Positions 53,883-62,577 of a stretch of 64,000 nucleotides of DNA are shown piece by piece. The position numbers and the translations under genes were made by a program. The first letter of the stretch is position 1. Each line of letters begins with the position of its first letter. The DNA is from a bacterium HR40. GTDB taxonomy: Bacteria; Pseudomonadota; Alphaproteobacteria; Geminicoccales; Geminicoccaceae. Below the pieces are notes generated by a model. That model was not told the origin of the DNA and searched no databases. It was given only the letters and a program-made list of their open reading frames with translations. Location of the stretch: assembly GCA_002898275.1 (NCBI GenBank), contig BEIQ01000001.1, positions 427,899-491,898 of the forward strand, in the 5' to 3' direction.

Positions 53883-56800
53883 GGAGGCGCTTCCCTTCCG
53901 GATCCCAGAACACGGGAGCGGTGACCTCGACCGCGACCGGTGGCCCCTCGAGTCGCGTGACGTAGAGCTGTTGTCCGATCCGCGACCGTCCACCCGCCAC
54001 GAGGGCCAGGGCGAAGGTACGGCCGAGGTTGGGGCTCGCATAGCTCGACGTCACATGCCCGAGCGTAGGCGCGGGCGGCGAGGCGGTCGGATCCTCGACG
54101 ATCTGGGCGCCTTCGTCGAGCACCATCGCGGGATCGCGCGGCAACAGCCCGACGAGTTGCTTGCGGTCAGGTCGCCGCATCTCTGGCCGGGCGAGCGAAC
54201 GGCTGCCGAGGAAATCGCCTTTGCCGCGGGCGATCAGCCATTCCATGCCGAGATCGATCGGGCTCACGGTTCCATCGGTCTCTTGGCCGATGACGATGTA
54301 GCCCTTCTCGGCGCGCAAAAGGTGCATGGTCTCGGTGCCGTAGACCACGAGCCCGTGGGGTTCCCCGGCCTCCACCAGCCTCTCCCAGACATAGGCGCCG
54401 TAGCCCGCCGGCACGTTGATCTCGAAGCCGAGCTCGCCCGTGAAGCTGATGCGGAACAGGCGCGCGGGCACGCCCGCCACGCGACCCTCGCGCACGCTCA
54501 TATGGGGGAAGGCTTGCGGCGAAAGATCCACGCCCTCCACCAGAGGCCGCAACACTTCCCGCGCCTGCGGGCCGCTCAGGGCGAAAGCCGCCCACTGTTC
54601 GGTGACCGAGGTCAGATAGACGCGCAGATGCGGCCATTCGGTCTGCAACCATTCCTCGAACCATGCGAGCACCCGCGCGGCGCCACCGGTGGTGGTGGTG
54701 AGATGGAAGTGATGGTCTCCGAGCCGCGCCCCGACGCCGTCGTCGAGCACCATGCCGTCGTCTCGCAACAACAGCCCGTAGCGACAGCGTCCGATCGCGA
54801 GCCGCTTCCAATCGTTGGTGTAGAGCCGGTTCAGGAACTCGGCGGCATCCGGTCCACGGACATCGATCTTGCCGAGGGTGCTGGCGTCCATGAGGCCGCA
54901 GGCCTGGCGCACCGTTCTGGCCTCGCGCGCGATCGCCTGCTCCATGGTCTCGCCGGTCCTGGGGAAATAGCGGGCGCGTCGCCACTGCCCGACAGGCTCG
55001 AAAACCGCTCCCTGCCTCTCGGCCCAGGCATGGCTCGGCGGCAAGCGTACGGGATCGAACAGGCGGCCGCGGTGGGGCCCGACGACGGCGCCAAAGGGCA
55101 CCGGGAGGTAGGGCTGGCGGAAGGTGGTGTACCCCAGCTCGGGCACGCTCGTGCCCTGGGTTTCGGCCGCCAGCCCGAGAGCTACGACATTGCCGGTCTT
55201 GCCCTGGTCGGTGCCCATCCCGGTCGTCGTATAGCGCTTGAGATGCTCGATGGCACCGTAGCCCTCGCGGATCGCGAGCTCGAGATCCTTGACCGTGACA
55301 TCGTCCTGGAGATCGACGAAGGCCTTGGCCCGTTGCCGGGGCTTCGGCATCGGCACCCGCCAGAGGGGCTCGATGGCAGCCGCGCCGGGTTCCTCGACCA
55401 GCGGGAGCGGCACGGATGGCGGCGTGCGGCCGAGATCGATCACGATCTCGCGGGCCACCCGCAGGGCATCCGCGAATGCGGCGGCGACCGTCGGGCAGCC
55501 GTTCGCACCACCCGCCACGCGCACCGGCCACGGCGCTTCTCCCGGCAGGAAGATGCCGCGGGCTTCCTCCCACACCAGTCGCCCGCGAGCCTGGGCGAAG
55601 AGGGCGAGGTCGGGGTTGTGGCCACCCGAGACGAGCAGCAGGTCGGCCGGAATGACCTCGGGTAGACCCGTGGTCTCCTGGGCCCGAGCGCGGGTCGTCA
55701 GATGCACCTGCTGCAGCCGCAGTCGGCCACCGGTGCCGACCACCACCGAGGCGGTGCGCACCTCGCAGCCGAGATCGCGCAGCTCGTCCACCAGGCGCGG
55801 CGCCGGCCGCTGGCGGCTGTCGACCAGGGTGACGCGGGCGCCTGCCCACCGCAAGTCGCGAGCGATGGCATAGATGCCGTCATGATTGCCAAAGAGCACC
55901 ACCTCCTGGCCGGCGAGCACGGCGAAGCGGTGCAGGTAGGTAGCGGCGGCACCGGCCAGCATCACTCCGGGTCGGTCGTTGCCGGGAAAGGCGATGGGGC
56001 GCTCGAGGGTGCCGGTGGCGAGCAGCACCTGGCGAGCTCGCACTTTCCACAGTCGCTGGCGCGGCAGGCCGGCCGGTGGTTCGGGCAGATGGTCGGCGAC
56101 GCGCTCGAGCAGGGCGACGAAATTGTGGTCGTAACAGCCGAACACGGTGGTCCGGCAGAGCAGACGACACTTGGGGGCGGCCTCGAGCTCGGCGCGCACC
56201 TGCGCGAGCCAGAGATCGGGCCGCTCGCCATCGAGTCGCACGCGTGCCGAGCCCTCGCCCAAAAGCCAACCACCGATCGCCACGTCGTCCTCGGCGACGA
56301 TCACCCGCAGCCCTGCCCGCACTGCGACGAGCGCTGCGACGAGGCCGGCGGCGCCGGCTCCAGCTACCAGGAGGTCGCAATGGGCGAAGCGGTGTTCATA
56401 GCGGTCCGGATCGGGTTCCGTTGGCGCCTGCCCCAGACCCGCCATCCGCCGGATCGAGGGTTCGTAGAGGGCCTTCCATGCCCAACGCGGCCACATGAAG
56501 GTCTTGTAGTAGAAGCCGGCGGGAAAGAGGGGGGCGAGCCGGTCGTTGAGCGCCGCCACATCGACGCGCAGGGTCGGCCAGCGGTTCTGGGAGTAAGCGA
56601 TCAGCCCGTCGAACAGCTCTTGGCGCGTGGCTCGCAGGTTGGGGTCGCGGCGGCCGCCTGGGCGTTCGAGCTGAACGAGTGCCGAGGGTTCTTCCTGGCC
56701 CGCCGAAAAGATGCCGCGCGGGCGATGATATTTGAAGCTGCGCGCGACGAGCAGGACATCGTTGGCGAGCAGGGCCGAGGCCAGAGTGTCGCCGGGATGG

Positions 56801-56889
56801 CCCTCGAAGCTGCGGCCGTCGAAGGTAAATCGCAGTCGGCGACGACGGTCGATCCGACCCCCCTGGGGAAGACGCCGAGCCGGGCTCAT
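53875..56889 (-). CDS. soxA: sarcosine oxidase alpha subunit
   Basis: 1004-aa large subunit. Domains in order: N-terminal ferredoxin-like (FTFDGRSFEGHPGDTLASALLAND), NAD/FAD domain with LLVAGAGAAGLVAALVAVRAGL near residue 175 and GRCGGxD-like VGTGGRLRL, then a C-terminal tetrahydrofolate-binding GcvT-type domain with FTGELGFEINVPAGYGAYVWE. Oxidatively demethylates sarcosine to glycine, giving formaldehyde or methylene-THF and H2O2. Overlaps soxD by 4 nt. Confidence 0.95.
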   Translation of the reverse strand: MSPARRLPQGGRIDRRRRLRFTFDGRSFEGHPGDTLASALLANDVLLVARSFKYHRPRGIFSAGQEEPSALVQLERPGGRRDPNLRATRQELFDGLIAYSQNRWPTLRVDVAALNDRLAPLFPAGFYYKTFMWPRWAWKALYEPSIRRMAGLGQAPTEPDPDRYEHRFAHCDLLVAGAGAAGLVAALVAVRAGLRVIVAEDDVAIGGWLLGEGSARVRLDGERPDLWLAQVRAELEAAPKCRLLCRTTVFGCYDHNFVALLERVADHLPEPPAGLPRQRLWKVRARQVLLATGTLERPIAFPGNDRPGVMLAGAAATYLHRFAVLAGQEVVLFGNHDGIYAIARDLRWAGARVTLVDSRQRPAPRLVDELRDLGCEVRTASVVVGTGGRLRLQQVHLTTRARAQETTGLPEVIPADLLLVSGGHNPDLALFAQARGRLVWEEARGIFLPGEAPWPVRVAGGANGCPTVAAAFADALRVAREIVIDLGRTPPSVPLPLVEEPGAAAIEPLWRVPMPKPRQRAKAFVDLQDDVTVKDLELAIREGYGAIEHLKRYTTTGMGTDQGKTGNVVALGLAAETQGTSVPELGYTTFRQPYLPVPFGAVVGPHRGRLFDPVRLPPSHAWAERQGAVFEPVGQWRRARYFPRTGETMEQAIAREARTVRQACGLMDASTLGKIDVRGPDAAEFLNRLYTNDWKRLAIGRCRYGLLLRDDGMVLDDGVGARLGDHHFHLTTTTGGAARVLAWFEEWLQTEWPHLRVYLTSVTEQWAAFALSGPQAREVLRPLVEGVDLSPQAFPHMSVREGRVAGVPARLFRISFTGELGFEINVPAGYGAYVWERLVEAGEPHGLVVYGTETMHLLRAEKGYIVIGQETDGTVSPIDLGMEWLIARGKGDFLGSRSLARPEMRRPDRKQLVGLLPRDPAMVLDEGAQIVEDPTASPPAPTLGHVTSSYASPNLGRTFALALVAGGRSRIGQQLYVTRLEGPPVAVEVTAPVFWDPEGKRLHA

Positions 56890-57179
56890 CGCTCGTCCTC
56901 GCGGCTCGCCAGCGGCGAACGGCTACCTACCGGATAGACGGCGAGGATACGGTCGCTCACCGTGTCGCGGGTGAGATGGAACCAGCGTCGGCAGCCGTGC
57001 ACATGCCACCACCGCTCGTGGTGCACTCCCTTGGGGTTGCGGCGGAAATAGAGATGATCGGCCCACTGCGCATCATCGAGGGTGGCGGGATCGGCGGGGC
57101 GCACGATGTGGGCCTCGCCGCCGCAGCGAAACTCGATCTCGGCACGCGGCCCGCAGAAGGGACACGGAATGAGCAGCAT
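56886..57179 (-). CDS. soxD: sarcosine oxidase delta subunit
   Basis: 97-aa zinc-binding subunit. Cys6, Cys9, His59 and Cys63 (CPFC ... HVHGC) reproduce the known zinc ligands; the WxH...CRRWFHLTRDTV segment is characteristic. 27 nt after soxB, 4-nt overlap with soxA. Confidence 0.95.
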   Translation of the reverse strand: MLLIPCPFCGPRAEIEFRCGGEAHIVRPADPATLDDAQWADHLYFRRNPKGVHHERWWHVHGCRRWFHLTRDTVSDRILAVYPVGSRSPLASREDER

Positions 57180-57206
57180 CGGCAGGCTCCCGATAGACTC
57201 CGCGGC

Positions 57207-58457
57207 TCAATGGGCGACGGCGGCGGCCGCCGCCTCGTCGATCAGCCGACCCGTGGTGAAGCGGTCGAGGGAGAAGGGAGCCGCAAGCGGGTGCGGCTCG
57301 TCCTTGGCGATCGTCCAGGCGAAGACGTGGCCCGAGCCCGGGGTCGCCTTGAACCCCCCGGTACCCCAGCCGCAGTTGAGATAGAGGCCCTCGACCGGCG
57401 ACTTGCCGATGATCGGCGAGCGGTCGGGCGTGACGTCGACGATGCCGCCCCATTGCCGCATCATGCGCATGCGCGAGAACATCGGGAACAGTTCGCAGAT
57501 CGCCTCGAGGGCGTGTTCGATGACCTGAAGGCCGCCGCGCTGGCTGTAGGAAACGTACTGATCCGTGCCGGCGCCGATCACGAGCTCGCCCTTGTCGGAC
57601 TGGCTGATGTAGGCGTGCACCGTGTTGGACATGACGACACAGGGAAAGACGGGCTTGACCGGTTCGGACACCAATGCCTGCAGCGGAACGCTCTCGAGCG
57701 GCATGCGGAAACCGGCCATGGCGCACAGGACGCTCGTGTGGCCGGCCACCACGAGGCCGAGCTTTTTGGTGGCGATATAGCCCCGGGTCGTCTCGACGCC
57801 GACCACGCGTGCGCCGTCGCGCCGGATCGCGGTGACCTCGCAGTTCTGGATGATGTCGACACCGAGGGCATCGGCGGCGCGCGCATAGCCCCAAGCGACG
57901 GCATCGTGTCGGGCCACCCCGCCGCGGCGTTGCAGAGCTGCGCCCAGAACCGGATAGCGAGCGCGCGGATCGATGGAAAGGGGAGGACAATACTCTTTCG
58001 CTTCCTGGGGCGAGAGCCACTCGTTGTCGACGCCGGCCATGCGGTTGGCGTGGACGTGACGCTTGAGGATGTGGACGTCATGCTGACTGTGGGCGAGCAT
58101 CATGACGCCGCGGTCGCTGTACATGACGTTGAAGTTCAACACCTGCGAGAGATCGCGCCATAGCTTCACCGCGTGGTCGTAGAGGGCCGCACTCTCCGGA
58201 TGGAGATAGTTCGAGCGGACGATCGTGGTGTTGCGGCCCGTGTTGCCGCCGCCGAGCCAACCCCTTTCCAGCACCGCCACGTCGCGGATGCCGTGTTCTT
58301 TGGCCAGATAGTAGGCCGTCGCCAACCCGTGCCCGCCGCCACCGACGATGACGACCTCGTAGGCGGGTCGAGGATCGGGACTGCGCCAGGCGCGCGGCCA
58401 GTGCTCGTGGCCAGTGAGGGCGTTGCGAGCGAGGGTGAAGATGGAGTAGCGGACCAT
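57207..58457 (-). CDS. soxB: sarcosine oxidase beta subunit
   Basis: 416-aa FAD/FMN amine oxidase subunit. MVRYSIFTLARNAL is the usual start; the FAD loop is VVIVGGGGHGLATAYYLA near residue 35; the FMN-attaching histidine is probably His184 in VARHDAVAWGYA. The C-terminus GWGTGGFKATPGSG contacts FAD. First gene of soxBDAG, divergent from a GlxA-family regulator 192 nt away. Confidence 0.95.
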   Translation of the reverse strand: MVRYSIFTLARNALTGHEHWPRAWRSPDPRPAYEVVIVGGGGHGLATAYYLAKEHGIRDVAVLERGWLGGGNTGRNTTIVRSNYLHPESAALYDHAVKLWRDLSQVLNFNVMYSDRGVMMLAHSQHDVHILKRHVHANRMAGVDNEWLSPQEAKEYCPPLSIDPRARYPVLGAALQRRGGVARHDAVAWGYARAADALGVDIIQNCEVTAIRRDGARVVGVETTRGYIATKKLGLVVAGHTSVLCAMAGFRMPLESVPLQALVSEPVKPVFPCVVMSNTVHAYISQSDKGELVIGAGTDQYVSYSQRGGLQVIEHALEAICELFPMFSRMRMMRQWGGIVDVTPDRSPIIGKSPVEGLYLNCGWGTGGFKATPGSGHVFAWTIAKDEPHPLAAPFSLDRFTTGRLIDEAAAAAVAH

Positions 58458-58619
58458 GGCCTCTCGCACCGGTGGGATGGCGGGGCGTTTGTGGGGCAGG
58501 GCCGCGCATGGCGCAAGCGGGGGGCGGACGCTTTTCCCGATGCGACTTCCATATCGATCGCCGCGAACATCGGCGACCGCCCCCAAATGTCGCGGAAACC
58601 ATAATTTGCCGGTTTGCGC

Positions 58620-58643
58620 GCGGGGGCGGAGCGGTGCTAGATT
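58620..58643 (+). promoter_or_regulatory. candidate promoter of the GlxA-family regulator
   Basis: TTGCGC (58614-58619) and TAGATT (58638-58643) with an 18-nt spacer. The -10 ends only 6 nt before the ATG at 58650, so if real the mRNA would be leaderless or translation would begin at the in-frame ATG at 58674. Low confidence. Confidence 0.25.
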
Positions 58644-58649
58644 CGCGAC

Positions 58650-59681
58650 ATGACGAGGCGAGCTGGTACCGCTATGCAGGCACCCCCTCCGAACGCCACG
58701 GCTTGCGCGCCGGAGGAGACCCGGCCGGAGACCGTGGCCTTCTTCCTCGTTCCCAACTTCTCGATGATCGCTTTCACGAGCGCGGTGGAGCCGTTGCGCA
58801 TCGCCAACCGCATGTCCGGCCGGCAGCTCTATCGCTGGATCCTGGTGTCCAAGGACGGCGAACCGGTGCGGGCGAGCAACGGCATCGCCGTGCAGGTCGA
58901 CCTCGCGATGGAGCAACTATCGCCGGAGACCACGCCACCGCCGACGATCGTGCTCTGCAGCGGGCTCGGCGCCGAGCGCTATCAGGATCGCGAGGTGTTC
59001 GCCTGGCTGCGGCGCTTCGACCGGCATGGCGCGGAAATCGGTGCGGTGTGCACCGGGGCCCACATCCTCGCCCGGGCCGGCCTGATTACCGACCACCGCT
59101 GCACCATCCACTGGGAGAACTTGCCCGGTTTCGTCGAGGCCTTCCCGGACGTGGACGTCGCCTCCGATCTCTTCGAGTTCGATCGCAATCGCTTCACCTG
59201 CTCGGGTGGTACGGCGGCTCTCGACATGATGCTCCATCGTATCGCTCGCCAGCACGGCGAGCCGCTCGCGGTGAAGGTCTCGGAGCAGTGCATCATGGAC
59301 CGCATCCGCGGTCCCCGCGACCGCCAGCGGATGCCCATCCGGGTGCGGCTGGGCGTCCACCACCCGAAGCTGCTCGCCGCGATCGAACTCATGGAGGCCA
59401 ACGTCGAAGAGCCGCTGCCCCAGGACATGCTGGCCAAATATGTGGGTCTCTCGCGCCGCCAGCTGGAGCGGCTGTTCCGCAAGCATCTCGGGCGTACGCC
59501 GGCCCAGTACTATCTCGAACTGCGGCTCGAGCGGGCGCGCCATCTCCTCTATCAGACCGATCTGCCGATCATGGACATCGCTTGCGCCTGCGGCTTCGTC
59601 TCGGCCTCGCACTTCTCGACCTGCTACCGGCAGATGTACGGGCGTACACCACGGCAGGAGCGGACACAGCCGGCAGGCTGA
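58650..59681 (+). CDS. GlxA/GbdR-type AraC-family transcriptional regulator
   Basis: 343-aa regulator with an N-terminal DJ-1/PfpI-like domain (VAFFLVPNFSMIAFTSAVEPLRIANRM to GAVCTGAHILARAGLI; the nucleophile-elbow Cys is present) and a C-terminal AraC HTH (about 235-335: LAKYVGLSRRQLERLFRKHLGRTP and IMDIACACGFVSASHFSTCYRQ). In Pseudomonas, GbdR of this family activates glycine betaine and sarcosine catabolism. Divergent placement from soxBDAG supports the same role here. A second in-frame ATG lies at 58674. Confidence 0.88.
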   Translation: MTRRAGTAMQAPPPNATACAPEETRPETVAFFLVPNFSMIAFTSAVEPLRIANRMSGRQLYRWILVSKDGEPVRASNGIAVQVDLAMEQLSPETTPPPTIVLCSGLGAERYQDREVFAWLRRFDRHGAEIGAVCTGAHILARAGLITDHRCTIHWENLPGFVEAFPDVDVASDLFEFDRNRFTCSGGTAALDMMLHRIARQHGEPLAVKVSEQCIMDRIRGPRDRQRMPIRVRLGVHHPKLLAAIELMEANVEEPLPQDMLAKYVGLSRRQLERLFRKHLGRTPAQYYLELRLERARHLLYQTDLPIMDIACACGFVSASHFSTCYRQMYGRTPRQERTQPAG

Positions 59682-59799
59682 AGACCGGCCTCGTCGCCGG
59701 CGCATCCGCCATGACCGCGAGGGGCCGCGAGCGCGGCGAGCCTCGTCCCGGCATCGTTGCCGTCCCCGGCCGCGGCCGGCGCGGCGACGGGCCACGACA

Positions 59800-59828
59800 T
59801 TGACCGGGCAAGCCTATCCTCCTACATA
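59800..59828 (+). promoter_or_regulatory. sigma-70-type promoter of the tRNA-Cys/tRNA-Asn pair
   Basis: TTGACC (59800-59805) and TACATA (59823-59828) with an ideal 17-nt spacer, ending 9 nt before the mature tRNA-Cys 5' end. The -35 matches consensus 5 of 6. Confidence 0.6.
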
Positions 59829-59837
59829 GCCGCGCGC

Positions 59838-59911
59838 GGCCCGGTGGCAGAGTGGTCATGCAGGGGACTGCAAATCCCCGGACGTCGGTTCGATTCCGGC
59901 CCGGGCCTCCA
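59838..59911 (+). tRNA. tRNA-Cys (anticodon GCA)
   Basis: 74 nt with encoded CCA. Acceptor stem GGCCCGG/CCGGGCC, anticodon stem GGGGA/TCCCC, loop CTGCAAA (anticodon GCA), T-loop GGTTCGATTCC. First of a two-tRNA unit. Confidence 0.97.
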
Positions 59912-59962
59912 GACGGGCGCTCTTGCGGGAGCGGCCGGCTGCTGATAGGAGCGCGCACCACG

Positions 59963-60038
59963 TTCCGGCGTAGCTCAGTTGGTAGAGCAGGCGGCTGTTA
60001 ACCGCCGGGTCGCAGGTTCGAGTCCTGCCGCCGGAGCC
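59963..60038 (+). tRNA. tRNA-Asn (anticodon GUU)
   Basis: 76 nt with encoded CCA. Acceptor stem TCCGGCG/CGCCGGA, D-loop AGCTCAGTTGGTAGAGC, anticodon stem GGCGG/CCGCC, loop CTGTTAA (anticodon GTT), T-arm GTTCGAGTC. Separated from tRNA-Cys by 51 nt, so probably cotranscribed. Confidence 0.97.
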
Positions 60039-60096
60039 ATTTCCCGATGCAGCGCGAAAATCGAGCCGACCGCGCCCTGGCTTGCCGCCTCGCGAC

Positions 60097-60900
60097 CTAG
60101 GCCTTGACCGCGATGGCGAGCAGATAGTCGACCGGCCACACCGCAGCGCCATTGCGGGCGCGATTGTACCGCCCGACCAGGGCTGCGATGTCGGCGGCGA
60201 AAGACTCCCGCGATTTCGCATCGAGCGCCTGCGCGGCCTTGTGAGTCGGCCCGTAATAGCTGAGAAAGAAATCGACATAGTGATCGACCGAGGGGAATCG
60301 ATGGGTGTGGGCACCCTGACGGAAGGACAGCTGGGACGCGCCGGTACCGAACAGCTCGCGCACTCGCTCCTCGGTTCCCCATAGGGCAGCCGGCCGGAGT
60401 TCGGGCGGCGGCGGGACGTAGCGTCCGATGAGTGCGAAGAGCTCGCCGAGATAACCCTTCGGTTGCCAACTCAGCACGCCGACCGTGCCGCCCGGGCGGC
60501 ATACCCGCAACAGCTCGCTCGCCGCCTTCGGCTGGTCGGGAGCGAACATCACGCCGATCGCCGACAGCACGTAATCGAACGTGTCATCGGGGAACGGCAA
60601 GTCCTCGGCATCCCCCTCGACGAATTCGACCCGAAGCCCTTCGGCGGCCGCACGCTGGCGCCCCACCTCCAGGAGCGCGGGGACATAGTCGAGACCTGTC
60701 GCCTCGCAAAAACGGCGCGCCGCCGCCAGCGCCACATGGCCGGTGCCCGTCGCCACGTCCAGCACCCTCGAGCCCGGCCGGAGATCCACCTCCTCGCAGA
60801 CGACTTCGGCGAGCGGCTGGGTGATCCACGCGACCTTGGAGTAATCGCCGGAACTCCAGGTCTGCTGCTGTTTGCGCTTGATCTCGCCGAGACTCGGCAT
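60097..60900 (-). CDS. class I SAM-dependent methyltransferase
   Basis: 267-aa methyltransferase of the Methyltransf_11 / UbiE-like type. SAM motif I is VLDVATGTGHVALAAARRF near residue 45; motif II FVEGDAEDLPFPDDTFDYVLSAIGVMFAPD near 95-120; motif III LLRVCRPGGTVGVLSWQPKG near 135. Substrate unknown. ATG 60900 is preferred; a codon at 60969 adds 23 residues unlike the family. No coupled neighbour. Confidence 0.85.
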   Translation of the reverse strand: MPSLGEIKRKQQQTWSSGDYSKVAWITQPLAEVVCEEVDLRPGSRVLDVATGTGHVALAAARRFCEATGLDYVPALLEVGRQRAAAEGLRVEFVEGDAEDLPFPDDTFDYVLSAIGVMFAPDQPKAASELLRVCRPGGTVGVLSWQPKGYLGELFALIGRYVPPPPELRPAALWGTEERVRELFGTGASQLSFRQGAHTHRFPSVDHYVDFFLSYYGPTHKAAQALDAKSRESFAADIAALVGRYNRARNGAAVWPVDYLLAIAVKA

Positions 60901-61206
60901 GGCATCGCCTCCCGCGAAACAACGAATGCTAGCACCGCTGCCATCCCGTCGCAAGGCGATCGTGGCCATCCCTGTCGCTGGCCATGGTGGGGCGAGCCGG
61001 GGGCTTTTCTCCCGCGCCTCGAAGGCGCGCCATCGCCCTCGGCCTGTCGGATGTCCGGGCCAGGGCGGGACGACCCGTGCAGCCGCTGCCGTCGCGCATC
61101 GGCGCAGGCGAGAGGGTGACGGACGCGAAACCCGCGCGACTGGCCCGTTGCCCCGGCGGACGAGGGACTCGCGGGCGTGGCGCGGCGCGCGGGAAGGGCG
61201 GCCCCT

Positions 61207-62157
61207 TCAGGCGGCGCGGGCGGCGCGCCGTTCCTGGTGGCGGGCCAGGGCGTCCATGCGGCGGAGATCGGCCTCGCTCAGTTCCAGCGCCAGCTCGACC
61301 CACAGTTCGACCACATCGACGAGCTCCGAACGGGTGACCGGCTCGACGCGGTGGCGCATCTTCTTGAGGACGAGCTCCGTGCGGAAGCGAGCGGCGCGCT
61401 CCTCGGCATAGGCGCGCAACGCCGCGCGGGCTTCGCCGCGCTCGACCAATCGGTCGACGAGTCCGAGGGCGTGCAGCTCTTCGGCGCTGCGCGTGCGCCC
61501 GTCTTCGATGAGCCGTCGCGCCTCGATCTCGCCGACCCGCCGACGGAGAAAGCTGTAGGCACCCATACCGGGAAACAGGTTGAAGAGGATCTCGGGCAGG
61601 CCGAACTTGGTGCCGCGCTCGGCGATGACGATGTCGTTGGTGACCATCGCCTCGAAACCGCCGCCTACGGCATCGCCCTCGATCACGGCCACGGTCAGGA
61701 TGGGCAGATCGAGGCTGCGATAGTTGTCGTAGAGGACGTCGATGGAAGCGTGGGCGTAGCGGCGCAGCCCCTCGCGGTTGCGGGTGCGGATGAGCCGGGT
61801 GAAGGTGGCGAGATCGCCGCCGAGGCTCCACACTCCTTTCGCCCGCGACGTCCAGGCGAGGTAGCGGAACGGCATCTCGTGGGCTTCGAAGCCGGCGTAG
61901 AGCCGCTTGAGGTGCTGCTGGAAGGCGCGACCGTCGCGCATGAGTTCGGGCGTGAAGCATGCCCGTTCGCCGTGCTGCATTTCGGCCCAGAGAATGCCTG
62001 TTTCCGGCTCCAGGCGGGCGACCAGATTGGGCAACACCAGATCCGGGCATCCGCCGCTGCCGCGACGGCTCAAGAGCTGGGCGCCGACCCCGCTGGCGGC
62101 ATCCCGGTTATCGTTGCGCTCCACCAGATCCCGCAGCACCTGCTTCGCGACCGCCAT
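61207..62157 (-). CDS. rpfF: RpfF-like DSF synthase (crotonase family)
   Basis: 316-aa enoyl-CoA hydratase/isomerase-fold protein. It matches RpfF over most of its length: VWSLGGDLATFTRLIR, EGDAVGGGFEAMVTND, GLPEILFNLFPGMGAYSFL, and a C-terminal LVDVVELWVELALELSEADLRRMD. The two catalytic glutamates known in RpfF (20 residues apart) correspond to Glu169 and Glu189 here. RpfF makes cis-2-unsaturated fatty acid signals from acyl-ACP/CoA. There is no rpfC, rpfG or rpfR next to it. An alternative is a generic crotonase, but the extended C-terminal match argues for RpfF. Confidence 0.85.
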   Translation of the reverse strand: MAVAKQVLRDLVERNDNRDAASGVGAQLLSRRGSGGCPDLVLPNLVARLEPETGILWAEMQHGERACFTPELMRDGRAFQQHLKRLYAGFEAHEMPFRYLAWTSRAKGVWSLGGDLATFTRLIRTRNREGLRRYAHASIDVLYDNYRSLDLPILTVAVIEGDAVGGGFEAMVTNDIVIAERGTKFGLPEILFNLFPGMGAYSFLRRRVGEIEARRLIEDGRTRSAEELHALGLVDRLVERGEARAALRAYAEERAARFRTELVLKKMRHRVEPVTRSELVDVVELWVELALELSEADLRRMDALARHQERRAARAA

Positions 62158-62577
62158 GTCCGCCCTCCGTTCGCTGCGACCGGCTCCGTGGACGAGCCTG
62201 CTCGATCTTTCCGAACTTTTCGTTAACGACAGAACAGAGGTCTGACAACATGGGATCGTTTCGAAGTCGCGACGGTTTTCTTTAGAAGCCTGCTTTGATT
62301 GTATTCGGATTTCGATAAAAATCTCGCGGTTTCTTTCACCTCTGAAGTGGCTGCCCGGCCCTCGCGCCCGGACGGCGGGGCACCGGCAGCAAGAGCCGTT
62401 CGCCCGCGCTTCCCCTTCCCGGTGATGGGGGGATGGGAGCCGTCGCCCGAAACGAAAGCCGTCCGGCCCCGCTCATATTCGTGCTTGCTGTTTTAGCAAA
62501 CTCCCATATTATCGGCGCGTGCCTCGGGCGTGCCCTCCCAAGGGGCGGTTTTGCGGGTGCATCGCGGGAGAAGGGTC
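62158..62577. other. intergenic region between rpfF-like gene and soxC
   Basis: 420 nt without a convincing gene. The segment about 62200-62345 is AT-rich relative to the window and includes a GTTAAC site at 62222 and several T-runs. For the minus-strand gene a weak pair TTGTCA/TAACGA (62220-62248, 17-nt spacer) can be drawn. The right part holds the soxC promoter-like element described separately. Confidence 0.6.
62485..62512 (+). promoter_or_regulatory. candidate soxC promoter with overlapping palindrome
   Basis: TTGCTG (62485-62490) and TATTAT (62507-62512) are 16 nt apart; the -10 matches consensus 5 of 6. The -35 is embedded in the inverted repeat TTGCT-N5-AGCAA (62485-62499), a plausible operator, for instance for a SoxR-type repressor. 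Predicted leader to soxC is about 60 nt. Confidence 0.45.
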
